Source: an uncultured Gemmiger sp.
GTDB taxonomy: Bacteria > Bacillota > Clostridia > Oscillospirales > Ruminococcaceae
NCBI GenBank assembly: GCA_944382785.1
Contig: CALWNO010000025.1
Location: 1 to 37,978, forward strand
Direction of reading: 5' to 3'
DNA: 37,978 bases
A program made the position numbers and the translations under genes. Each line of letters begins with the position of its first letter. The stretch's first letter is position 1. Positions 31,612 through 37,978 of the stretch are shown here, in pieces. Under the pieces are notes generated by a model, which was not told the origin of the DNA, searched no databases, and worked only from the letters and a program-made list of their open reading frames with translations.

Positions 31612-33885
31612 GTGGCAAGCGCAAAACTTTCCACAAAGGCCGTTGGCAGCATCATCAAGCTGAACCTGAACAGCACTCCCTGGGACATCCGCATTCTGCA
31701 CCAGGGGAATCCCAACCCCGCTCTCTATGACGGCAGCTGCGATGGCACATGGGTTTGTCTGGAGAAGATTTATTCCACACGGGCGTGGGATCGCAACAAC
31801 AACGACCTGAAAAATTCTGACATCATGGCGTGGCTGAACGGGGATTTCCTCAATATGTTCGACCCCGATATCCGCGCCGCGATCAAACAGGTAAAGATTC
31901 CCTACGTCAACGGCCCCGGCAGTTCGGCGGTGGCGTCCGGTGCCAACGGACTGAGCTGTAAAATCTTCCTGCTGTCCGACTATGAGCTGGGCTGGACCAA
32001 GAGCGACAACTCTTATTTCCCGCAGGTCGGCGCGAAGCTGGATTACTTCACCGCCGGAACCGGCTCGGCAGCCAACAAGAAACGTATTGCAAAGTACAAC
32101 GGTTCGGCCACCAGCTGGTGGACCCGCTCGCCGAAAAGGAGCAGCGTCTACTACGTCTGGTGCGTCTACTCGGACGGCAACTACAACGGCTGGAGCTGCG
32201 ACGACACCAGCGGCGTGCGCCCCGCTTTTGTACTTTCTTCTACACTCTCGGTCTCTGACGATGGTACGGTCTCGACCAACGAGCCCCCCACGGCCCCCGG
32301 CTCCATTGAAGTCACCGGCATCGTGGGCGGCGGCAGCGCCACCATCACCCTGACGGCCGCCACCGACCCCGACGGCACCGTTGCCTCCTATGTGTATGAG
32401 CGGTCCGTGGACGGCGGCCAGTTTGTCCGGTTTGCCAACGTCAACAGCCTGACCACCACTGACAGCGTGCAGAATGGATGGGGCACCGTGGCCTACCGGG
32501 CGGCGGCGGTGGACAACTACGGGAGTCAGGGCCCCTACATCACCAGCGAGACTTTCACAGTCAACAGCAGATGGATCTTGATTGGAGGCCCCATCTCCAA
32601 CCTGGGCGTCCAGGCAGGGCTTTTTATCCTGCCCATCAATATCGGCGTATCGGGCAACACCGGCGTCACCGGGATCAACCTGCAAGTCCTGCAGGACGGC
32701 GTCCAGGTCTACAACGATACTGTCAATCAGGGCGATGTGATCAGCATCCCGGTGGACACACGAGCCATGGCAAGCGGTCAGCACGAGATCCAAGCCATCG
32801 CGGAAAAGGAAGATTACCTCTCCGCAAATGTGGCCTGGTATTTTGTGGTGCCGTCCATGGGTTTGCCGGACGGAGGCCGCTCTGAGCAGCTGCAAAACGC
32901 TGACGGGCAACCTATTTTCCCCGTCACCACCACCCGCGATGTCATTGGTCCCAACGGCGAGAGCGCCCAGACTCAGATCGACAAGATCAACCGCAGTCGC
33001 CAGGGCATCACGGGGCATCTGGCCTTTGTGGACGCAGTCATGGGGCCAAACGCCAGCTATGTGCTGGCACGGGCCGCGGCCACCACCTACGCCTACCAGT
33101 ATTTTGCTCCCGCCTCTGCAGAGGCGACCGGCGCGGCTCTGGTGAGCGTATACCCGGGGTATAACGGCGCTGTGGGCGACCTGCTGACTGCCGTGGCGGA
33201 TACGCTGACCTTTAACATCCCGGCAAATGGCCTGCTGAGCATCTATCAGTACAACCTGGATGCCACAGACCCGCCGAACACTGACCCCACCGCCAACTTT
33301 GTGACTCTGGATCAGCCTCATGTGGTGACGGCTGCCACAAACACCGGCAACACGGCTGACGGTCTCGAAGACGCGCTCACGGCTATGATGCGTGCTTTCC
33401 CGTCCCGGAACTATTACACCTTGAACGACGCCATGGACCCCGATGCGACTTATTATGTGGTGTCCCAGGCCGTCATCGGACCCGACACTGCCAGCGCCAC
33501 CGTGGCCTATGTGTCCAGCGCCAACCCCACTACCTGGTACCAGGGCGTGCAGATCACCCTGATGAATACCAGCAACATCCCGGCACTGTTTGACTACATC
33601 TCCAGCCCGCTGGTGTCCGCTGCCACCACCGACAATCCTGTGGTGGCCGGAGTCAACCTCAACGCTACGCTGGCAACTATGATCAAGGCGCAGCCCATCT
33701 ATCTGCGTTATCAGCTGGAGAGCTCCACCGGTGTCCTGTACTATGTGTGCAGCCCCACCGCCATCACGCCCGAAACCGTGTCGGCCATCAATGTGCTGTA
33801 TTGTACGGCATCCGGCACCTACTACAACGGCGAGACACTAACGCTGGCCCCGCCCACTGATCCCACCCCGGAGGTGACAGAGTAA
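31612..33885 (+). CDS. Receptor-binding/fibre protein with DUF6273 domain
   Basis: A 757-aa baseplate or fibre protein. Residues about 25-212 are a DUF6273-type, C-lectin-like domain (WLNGDFLNMFDPDIRAAI, WWTRSPKR, GVRPAFVLS), 223-318 a fibronectin-III-like domain, about 318-420 another beta domain, and the rest a Thr/Ala-rich fibre-like region. Residues 175-200 carry a run of NNC codons (AGC, TAC, TGC, GAC, AAC) as in retroelement-diversified variable repeats. GTG start at 31612, AAAGGAG 11 nt upstream. Likely role: binding of host surface. Confidence 0.8.
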   Translation: MASAKLSTKAVGSIIKLNLNSTPWDIRILHQGNPNPALYDGSCDGTWVCLEKIYSTRAWDRNNNDLKNSDIMAWLNGDFLNMFDPDIRAAIKQVKIPYVNGPGSSAVASGANGLSCKIFLLSDYELGWTKSDNSYFPQVGAKLDYFTAGTGSAANKKRIAKYNGSATSWWTRSPKRSSVYYVWCVYSDGNYNGWSCDDTSGVRPAFVLSSTLSVSDDGTVSTNEPPTAPGSIEVTGIVGGGSATITLTAATDPDGTVASYVYERSVDGGQFVRFANVNSLTTTDSVQNGWGTVAYRAAAVDNYGSQGPYITSETFTVNSRWILIGGPISNLGVQAGLFILPINIGVSGNTGVTGINLQVLQDGVQVYNDTVNQGDVISIPVDTRAMASGQHEIQAIAEKEDYLSANVAWYFVVPSMGLPDGGRSEQLQNADGQPIFPVTTTRDVIGPNGESAQTQIDKINRSRQGITGHLAFVDAVMGPNASYVLARAAATTYAYQYFAPASAEATGAALVSVYPGYNGAVGDLLTAVADTLTFNIPANGLLSIYQYNLDATDPPNTDPTANFVTLDQPHVVTAATNTGNTADGLEDALTAMMRAFPSRNYYTLNDAMDPDATYYVVSQAVIGPDTASATVAYVSSANPTTWYQGVQITLMNTSNIPALFDYISSPLVSAATTDNPVVAGVNLNATLATMIKAQPIYLRYQLESSTGVLYYVCSPTAITPETVSAINVLYCTASGTYYNGETLTLAPPTDPTPEVTE
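32134..32230 (+). other. Candidate DGR variable repeat
   Basis: Codons for residues 177, 178, 180, 181, 184, 186, 190-192, 195-198 and 200 are AGC, TAC, TGC, GAC or AAC, with one TGG (194), i.e. variants of AAC that differ at first and second bases, between an invariant WWTRSP block and an invariant GVRPAF end encoded at 32212-32229. This fits adenine-specific mutagenesis of an AAC-rich template. No template repeat or reverse transcriptase was seen in this window, and C-ending codons are common here, so it remains a candidate. Confidence 0.5.
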
Positions 33886-34167
33886 ATGTTTGTGCTGAAA
33901 AACGCCCCCAGCCCTGCGGGGCAGTATCCCGCCATCCTGCACACCACCAGCGCCACCGTCCCGGAGGGCTCTGTCTGGTGGCCGGACAGCCTGGAACAGG
34001 AAACCTTTTTGCAGTATGAGGGGTTTGTGATTCTGGAGGTCCAGCGTAATACAGTGGCCAGCTACCAGCCCAACGAGGCCGCCTATGAGGCCTGGAAGGC
34101 AGCGCAGCCCACACCGAAACCCACCGCTGAAGAAGTTCTGGAAACGCTTTTTGGGGTGACAGAATGA
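33886..34167 (+). CDS. Small tail protein, unknown function
   Basis: A 93-aa protein with a beta-rich first half and an Ala/Pro-rich helical end (AAYEAWKAAQPTPKPTAEE) often seen in small tail-fibre chaperone or XkdX-neighbour proteins. GGAGGTGA lies 7 nt upstream of the ATG; the stop overlaps the next ATG. It belongs to the tail-fibre group by position. Function unknown. Confidence 0.65.
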   Translation: MFVLKNAPSPAGQYPAILHTTSATVPEGSVWWPDSLEQETFLQYEGFVILEVQRNTVASYQPNEAAYEAWKAAQPTPKPTAEEVLETLFGVTE

Positions 34168-34811
34168 GTGCAGATATCCTTTTGAAGGCCGAGCAGGTTC
34201 TCCGCGCCCTGCGAATCTTTGCCAGTACGCTGACGGACGCTCAGGCGCTCGAGGTCGCGTCCATTTATCCCGAATGGACCACCGGCGCCGCCTACGCTGT
34301 GGGGGACATTGTGTCCTACGGCACCAACCCTGTGGGCGACCCCCAGTTGTACAAGGTAGTGCAGGCCCATACCTCGCAGGCGGACTGGACGCCTGACGCT
34401 ACCGCCTCTCTGTATGATGCCTTTGGCCTGGACGATTCCGGGTATGTTGTCTGGGCCCAGCCATCTGGAGCCCATGACGCATACCAGAAGGGGGATATTG
34501 TCAACTACCATGGGACGCTGTATCAGTCTCTGATCGACGGCAACGTCTGGGCTCCCGATGTGTACCCGGCAGGGTGGGAGCTGTACGAGGCTCCGGCAGA
34601 GCCGGAACCCGGCCCCACTCCCGAGCCGGAGCCGAAACCCGAACCGACCACCTACCCTGAGTTTGTCCAGCCCGCCGGCGCCCACGATGCCTACAGTATC
34701 GGCGATATTGTGAGCTATAACGGCAAGCTTTACCGCTCCACCATTGATAACAACGTGTGGAGCCCGGATGCCTACCCGGCAGGTTGGGAGGAATACATTG
34801 AAACTGTCTGA
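34164..34811 (+). CDS. CBM5/12-type carbohydrate-binding tail protein
   Basis: A 215-aa protein with three successive modules of the carbohydrate-binding family 5/12 type: about 35-95 (PEWTTGAAYAVGDIVSYG), 97-145 (AHDAYQKGDIVNYHGTLY) and 170-212 (AHDAYSIGDIVSYNGKLY). Modules two and three are near-copies, separated by a Glu/Pro linker (PEPEPKPEP). A short helical N-terminus would attach it to the tail. It may bind chitin-like or GlcNAc-containing cell-wall sugars or mucus; the ligand is inferred. Confidence 0.8.
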   Translation: MSADILLKAEQVLRALRIFASTLTDAQALEVASIYPEWTTGAAYAVGDIVSYGTNPVGDPQLYKVVQAHTSQADWTPDATASLYDAFGLDDSGYVVWAQPSGAHDAYQKGDIVNYHGTLYQSLIDGNVWAPDVYPAGWELYEAPAEPEPGPTPEPEPKPEPTTYPEFVQPAGAHDAYSIGDIVSYNGKLYRSTIDNNVWSPDAYPAGWEEYIETV

Positions 34812-35262
34812 CCTGCTACCCATGGTGCCGCCGGCCCTGGTGGCGCTGATGAGCCTGGTGGAGGTGTCGCCCATCAAGGTGAATCCCTGGTCTGGCCTGG
34901 CCAAGTGGCTGGGGCGGGCCATCAACGGGGAAGTCCTCTCCACCGTCAAAACCATCCAGACGGCCCAGCAGGCCCAGGCGGATGCCCTGGCGGCCCACAT
35001 CAAAGCCGACGACGAGCGCAACGCCGACGGCCTGCGGGAGCGCATCCTGCGCTTTAACACCGAGCTGCTGCGGGATGTGCGCCACACCCGGGAGGACTTC
35101 ATCGAGATTTTGGCGGTGATTGACGCCTACGAGGCTTACTGCCGTACCCATCCCGACTATCGCAACAACCGGGCCGTGTTTGCTATCCAAAACATCAAGC
35201 GCGTTTATGCAGAGCGCCTGCAAAAGCGCGATTTTCTGGGGGAAATCCCCACGGAGGTATAA
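34798..35262 (+). CDS. Membrane-anchored phage protein of the lysis region
   Basis: A 154-aa protein. The first 25 residues are hydrophobic (LLPMVPPALVALMSLVEV), followed by the family-typical VNPWSGLAKWLGRAINGEV and a charged helical region with REDFIEILAVIDAYEAYC and NIKRVYAERLQK. Similar proteins sit next to holin and lysin in Clostridia phages; the function is not established. TTG 34798 has GGAGG 6 nt upstream and overlaps the CBM gene end. Confidence 0.7.
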   Translation: MKLSDLLPMVPPALVALMSLVEVSPIKVNPWSGLAKWLGRAINGEVLSTVKTIQTAQQAQADALAAHIKADDERNADGLRERILRFNTELLRDVRHTREDFIEILAVIDAYEAYCRTHPDYRNNRAVFAIQNIKRVYAERLQKRDFLGEIPTEV

Positions 35263-35264
35263 AC

Positions 35265-35897
35265 GTGAAAGATATCATCGACGTCAGCCGCTACCAGGGC
35301 ACCATTGACTGGCAGCAGGTCCGCCCCAATGTGGGCGGCGCCATGCTGAAAACCGTGTCCACCAACAGCCGCTATGGCGGCATCTACATTGACCAGCAGT
35401 TCGAGCGCAACTATGCCAAGTGCAAGCGGCTGGGCATCCCTGTGGGCGCCTACTATTACACCTACGCCCAGGACGCCGCCACCGTCCAGGCCGAGCTGGC
35501 CAAGCTCCACGAGGCACTGGCCGGCAAGACCTTCACCCTGCCCATCGCGGTGGATGTGGAGGACAACAAGCTGAAGCCCCTGAGCGCCGATGCCCTCACC
35601 GACCTGGTGATCGCCGCCGCGGATGCCATCGAGAGCTGGGGCCTGTATGCGATGGTGTACACCTACACCTATTACTCCAACACCGAGATCAACATGGACC
35701 GCCTGGCGGCCTATGATCTGTGGATCGCAGACCGGACTGGCAAGCGCCCCGCACGGAAGCATGGGATGTGGCAGTATACCAACAAGTACAAGATGCCCGG
35801 TGTGCCTGAACAGGGCGGACTGGTAGATATGTCCCACGCCTATAAGGACTACCCCAGCATTATTACCCGCGCTGGGCTGACCACCCTGCGGGGCTGA
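35265..35897 (+). CDS. GH25 endolysin (lysozyme)
   Basis: A 210-aa muramidase that cuts the glycan strands of peptidoglycan for host lysis. It shows the GH25 fold motifs: DVSRYQGTIDW at the N-terminus, VGAYYYTYA, the catalytic DVED (about 101-104), and WQYTNKYKMPGV near the end. There is no added cell-wall-binding domain, so it is a single-domain enzyme. No signal peptide; export would need the holin. GTG start with GGAGG 7 nt upstream. Confidence 0.93.
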   Translation: MKDIIDVSRYQGTIDWQQVRPNVGGAMLKTVSTNSRYGGIYIDQQFERNYAKCKRLGIPVGAYYYTYAQDAATVQAELAKLHEALAGKTFTLPIAVDVEDNKLKPLSADALTDLVIAAADAIESWGLYAMVYTYTYYSNTEINMDRLAAYDLWIADRTGKRPARKHGMWQYTNKYKMPGVPEQGGLVDMSHAYKDYPSIITRAGLTTLRG

Positions 35898-35911
35898 GAA
35901 AGGAGAACCCC

Positions 35912-36325
35912 ATGAACGAAGCTCTGAACACCATTTTTACCGCAGTTCTCACCATTGCTGTGCCTGTTGTGTCCGGCCTGATCATCCAGGCGGTGCAGAA
36001 GGTCACCGACGCCATTGTGGCCAAAACCCAGAGCGAGACGGTGGCCCAGATTCTGGCCGAAATTTCGGAGGCGGTCGAGCGTGCCGTCTACAGCACCAGC
36101 CAGACCTATGTGGACAGCCTGAAAGCCAGCGGCGAGTTCACCGAAGCCGCCCAGCGGCTGGCCCTCCAGAAGGCCCTGGACGCCTGTCTGAACTCCCTGA
36201 GCCAGTCGGCCAAGGATTACATCCAGTCCACCGCCGGCGACGTCAATAAGTACCTGACCACCCAGATTGAGGCCGAGGTTAAGGCTCAGAAGATCTGGAC
36301 ACCTACCGCCGCAATTGTAAAATAA
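35912..36325 (+). CDS. Phage holin, LLH family
   Basis: A 137-aa protein with one N-terminal membrane segment (about 8-30, IFTAVLTIAVPVVSGLIIQAV) and a long amphipathic helical region (about 35-130), the layout of LLH-type holins. It would permit the endolysin to reach the wall. It directly follows the lysin, with AAAGGAG 8 nt upstream. A strong terminator follows, ending the late operon. Confidence 0.85.
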   Translation: MNEALNTIFTAVLTIAVPVVSGLIIQAVQKVTDAIVAKTQSETVAQILAEISEAVERAVYSTSQTYVDSLKASGEFTEAAQRLALQKALDACLNSLSQSAKDYIQSTAGDVNKYLTTQIEAEVKAQKIWTPTAAIVK

Positions 36326-36371
36326 TCATCCGGCGCCCGGCTGCGCCTTCCTCCCGCAGCCTGACGATTTT

Positions 36372-36408
36372 CCCCGCCTCTGCATCCCGCAGGGGCGGGG
36401 ATTTTTTA
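36372..36408 (+). terminator. Late operon terminator
   Basis: CCCCGCC (36372-36378) pairs with GGCGGGG (36394-36400) and is followed by ATTTTTTA. It separates the lysis genes from the right-end cargo operon. Confidence 0.8.
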
Positions 36409-36420
36409 TTGGATTTTTGC

Positions 36421-36470
36421 ATTTTATGTATTGACAAAATACATATTTTATGTTATACTCTATACATAAA
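36421..36470 (+). promoter_or_regulatory. Cargo operon promoter with operator dyads
   Basis: TTGACA at 36431-36436, 17 bp, TATACT at 36454-36459 with TGT as an extended -10: a near-perfect housekeeping promoter. An inverted repeat ATGTATT/AATACAT (36426-36444) covers the -35 and an imperfect one TATGTTATA/TATACATA (36449-36468) covers the -10; ATTTTATGT is repeated at 36421 and 36445. Such overlap predicts repression, perhaps by the HTH protein at the operon end. Confidence 0.8.
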
Positions 36471-36489
36471 GAGACGGGAGGAACGCAAA

Positions 36490-36783
36490 ATGTACAACAA
36501 ACACAACATCATGAAGAATGCCTGGAACATTCGCCGCACCGCCGGCGTCAGCATGAGCATCGCGCTGCGGGCCGCCTGGGCTCTGGAAAAAGCCATGATG
36601 CAGGCCGACAAACTGGGCGAGGAATCCGGCTGGAACCACAAGACTGTTGTCAATGATTGGGCCAAAGGCGGCAAGAACCGTACCTATGTGGAGGCCCGCA
36701 TCTACACCAACGCATGGAACTGCAAAAGCCGCATTTCTGTGGGCTATGTTGACAACCTGACCGGCACCTTTGTGGCCGCTTAA
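36490..36783 (+). CDS. Cargo gene 1, small basic protein
   Basis: A 97-aa basic protein. The N-terminus MYNKHNIMKNAWNIRR, with an alternating basic/Trp pattern, resembles short phage and plasmid proteins of unknown function that begin with an IMKxAW motif; the second half is beta-rich and aromatic (YVEARIYTNAW, RISVGYVDNLTG). GGGAGG (36476-36481) lies 8 nt before the ATG. First gene behind a strong independent promoter, so likely expressed in the lysogen or under its own control. No function assigned. Confidence 0.7.
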   Translation: MYNKHNIMKNAWNIRRTAGVSMSIALRAAWALEKAMMQADKLGEESGWNHKTVVNDWAKGGKNRTYVEARIYTNAWNCKSRISVGYVDNLTGTFVAA

Positions 36784-36805
36784 AATCAAAAGGAGGGAAA
36801 GGATC

Positions 36806-37249
36806 ATGATCAAACTTGAAATGCTTATCAGCCCCACCATCCACGCCGCCGCTTTTGCTGCTGACGAAATCGAGGCAAAGCGCCTCTGTGACGAAATGCA
36901 AAACCTGTGGGATACCGGATGCAGTTTTGTTCGCGATAACGCTGCAGCCCTGATGCTTGCGCAGCTTTGCGGAGAGGGCAGGATGGCCGACAGCCAGGAG
37001 GAGCTTGACGCTGCGGTCAGCCAGCTGCAGACCCAGCTGGCTGCGCTGGCCATCCGCAAAACCATCGCCCAGATGGGCCGTGAGGAGTGCGTTGGATTGG
37101 TTCAGGCCCTGGATCACCTGGATCTGGGGGCCCGAGTTCAAGTCCTTGGAGAGGAGCTCCGGTCTTGTGAGATTCGGCACATCTGGAACAATCAGCACCC
37201 GAACGAGGCTCCGATCCTGCCCACCGCAGGACTGGCCCCTGAGATTTAA
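36806..37249 (+). CDS. Cargo gene 2, helical protein of unknown function
   Basis: A 147-aa acidic, almost fully helical protein with Ala/Leu/Gln-rich stretches (about 55-100) and no membrane segment or recognised motif. GGAGGG is about 9 nt upstream of ATG 36806. Genes 1, 2 and 3 are closely spaced (22 and 16 bp), all with strong ribosome sites, so they form one operon ending at 37736. It might work with the HTH protein downstream; a toxin-antitoxin or exclusion role is possible but unsupported. Confidence 0.65.
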   Translation: MIKLEMLISPTIHAAAFAADEIEAKRLCDEMQNLWDTGCSFVRDNAAALMLAQLCGEGRMADSQEELDAAVSQLQTQLAALAIRKTIAQMGREECVGLVQALDHLDLGARVQVLGEELRSCEIRHIWNNQHPNEAPILPTAGLAPEI

Positions 37250-37265
37250 AGGAGGATCGATTATC

Positions 37266-37736
37266 ATGACCAATCGCGAATATTTTGTAATGGGTTGGAT
37301 TTTTGGCGCGATTACCCGCGCCGATGGCGGCAGCAACATCGGCGGCGATGTGACGCTGGCAGTTTTGCACCCGTTTGTTGCCCAGGCTCAGATCATCACT
37401 AAAGCCCAGCAAAAAGGCCTGTTGAGTGGAGAACTGGACCAGCAGATCATGGAAGCCATGGAAGAGATCACATCCATTCCTGACGAGTCGCCCGAGGTGG
37501 CGCCCACCATGGAGATGCAGGGTGCTTGGCAGATCGGCTATTTCCAGGGCCGGGGAGGCCTGCCGCTGGCTCGAGAATCCTTTGACATTGGAGCAGCCCG
37601 TAAGGCCAAGCGCATGACCCAGGCGCAGCTGGCCGAGCTGATGGGGGTGGATCAAGCCTTGGTGTCCCGGTGGGAGAGCGGCAAGGTTTCGCCCAATAAA
37701 TCCAACCTGGAAAAGTTGAAAGAGATTTTGAAATGA
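37266..37736 (+). CDS. Cargo gene 3, protein with C-terminal XRE HTH
   Basis: A 156-aa protein. Residues about 1-95 form an uncharacterised domain with FVMGWIFGAITRADGG at the start and WQIGYFQGRGG at the end; about 100-156 are a clear XRE helix-turn-helix (RMTQAQLAELMGVDQALVSR). A C-terminal HTH on a separate domain is common in antitoxins and in autoregulators. It closes the operon and could bind the dyads at 36426-36468. AGGAGG lies 9 nt upstream of the ATG; a terminator follows. Confidence 0.8.
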   Translation: MTNREYFVMGWIFGAITRADGGSNIGGDVTLAVLHPFVAQAQIITKAQQKGLLSGELDQQIMEAMEEITSIPDESPEVAPTMEMQGAWQIGYFQGRGGLPLARESFDIGAARKAKRMTQAQLAELMGVDQALVSRWESGKVSPNKSNLEKLKEILK

Positions 37737-37737
37737 C

Positions 37738-37766
37738 AAAAGCCCCGCTTTTCGGCGGGGCTTTTT
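37738..37766 (+). terminator. Cargo operon terminator
   Basis: AAAAGCCCCGC (37738-37748) pairs with GCGGGGCTTTTT (37755-37766). Runs of A and T on both sides make it bidirectional. Confidence 0.85.
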
Positions 37767-37769
37767 GTT

Positions 37770-37787
37770 TACGACACTTTTACGACA
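37770..37787 (+). repeat. Putative integrase arm-type sites, right pair
   Basis: TACGACA at 37770-37776 and 37781-37787, 11 bp apart, in the same orientation and spacing as the pair at 118-135. The gap from here to attR (37788-37854) also holds AAAAGGxxTT repeats (AAAAGGCTTT, AAAAGGTCTT at 37811-37830) that may be further protein sites. Confidence 0.6.
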
Positions 37788-37854
37788 TTTTGAATGCCAC
37801 AATAGGCCATAAAAGGCTTTAAAAGGTCTTAAACGGCACGTCCAGCAAATAAAG

Positions 37855-37899
37855 AAAACCCGCATGATCACTCATATTTTGAGTGCCCATGCGGGTTTT
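37855..37899. terminator. Phage-borne terminator for the reconstituted tRNA-Pro
   Basis: AAAACCCGCATG (37855-37866) pairs with CATGCGGGTTTT (37888-37899), and inside it CACTCA (37869-37874) with TGAGTG (37880-37885). On the minus strand, the direction of the tRNA, it ends in a T-rich run. It stands where the host terminator stood before integration. Confidence 0.75.
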
Positions 37900-37901
37900 T
37901 A

Positions 37902-37927
37902 TTTTGGTCGGAGCAGCGGGATTTGAA
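37902..37927. other. attR core
   Basis: Identical to 52-77. Here the 26 bases are the 3' end of the intact tRNA-Pro gene, so the phage supplies the replaced tRNA end. The core covers the terminal CCA, the acceptor strand and part of the T arm. Confidence 0.93.
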
Positions 37928-37978
37928 CCCACGGCCTCCTAGTCCCGAACCAGGCGCGCTACCAGCTGCGCTATGCCC
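37905..37978 (-). tRNA. Host tRNA-Pro (anticodon CGG), integration site
   Basis: On the minus strand the window ends inside the gene, two bases short of its 5' end. Visible are acceptor GGGCA, D stem GCGC, anticodon stem CCTGG/CTAGG with loop TTCGGGA (CGG), T arm GTGGG with loop TTCAAAT, acceptor TGCTCCG, discriminator A and encoded CCA. This is the reconstituted attB tRNA, right of the prophage. Confidence 0.93.

Noticed and set aside
1-37978. CRISPR array or reverse transcriptase
   Set aside because: I looked for regularly spaced repeats and for a YxDD-type polymerase in all frames and found neither; repeats present are operators, arm sites and iterons.

Overview
This window is one complete, apparently intact, temperate tailed-phage (siphovirus-like, HK97-type head) prophage of about 37.9 kb, framed by a 26-bp duplication of the 3' end of a host tRNA-Pro(CGG) gene (52-77 and 37902-37927). 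The intact tRNA, lacking only its first two bases at the window edge, lies at the right end; the left end keeps a 3' remnant and the host terminator. Base composition (GC- and C-ending-codon rich), strong AGGAGG ribosome sites, and homology-like features (DUF6273 fibre, DUF1351/Bet recombination pair, LLH holin, GH25 lysozyme, ArpU-like late regulator) suggest a GC-rich gut Clostridia host such as the Faecalibacterium/Gemmiger group. That assignment is inference.

Layout, left to right. (1) Lysogeny module on the minus strand (126-3019): tyrosine integrase, a DUF4428/SHOCT-type protein, a short ImmA-like metallopeptidase and a CI/ImmR-like repressor. (2) Switch region (3020-3253) with five copies of a TCTAACC-based operator motif and a near-consensus rightward promoter. 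(3) Early region (3254-6916): small Cro-like and antirepressor (BRO) genes, interrupted by two leftward membrane-protein genes that each have a promoter candidate of their own. (4) Replication, recombination and regulation (7015-14795): DUF3102-type protein with an overlapping Cys-rich frame, DUF1351, Bet annealing protein, SSB, DnaD-like initiator with internal CGGCAAA repeats, a run of small zinc-ribbon proteins, RusA, YopX, and an ArpU-like late activator. (5) A leader with a promoter candidate and hairpins, then phage tRNA-Thr(TGT), tRNA-Pro(TGG) and an HNH nuclease. (6) Late operon (15740-36325): TerS, TerL, portal, Clp-type protease, capsid with an added cadherin-like domain, connectors, major tail, frameshifted tail chaperone, tape measure, Dit, Tal, baseplate and fibre proteins, CBM5/12 protein, GH25 endolysin, holin. 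(7) A separate cargo operon of three genes (36490-37736) between the late terminator and attR, with its own near-perfect promoter overlapped by dyads.

The most noteworthy signals are: a receptor-binding-type protein whose DUF6273 domain carries a codon pattern like the variable repeat of a diversity-generating retroelement although no reverse transcriptase is present; a textbook -1 frameshift site (A_AAA_AAC, 8-nt spacer, 9-bp stem) in the tail chaperone; the right-end cargo operon and the two leftward membrane genes, all of unknown function; the possible dual-coding segment at 7269-7514; and paired TACGACA repeats, 11 bp apart, inside both prophage ends that look like integrase arm sites.
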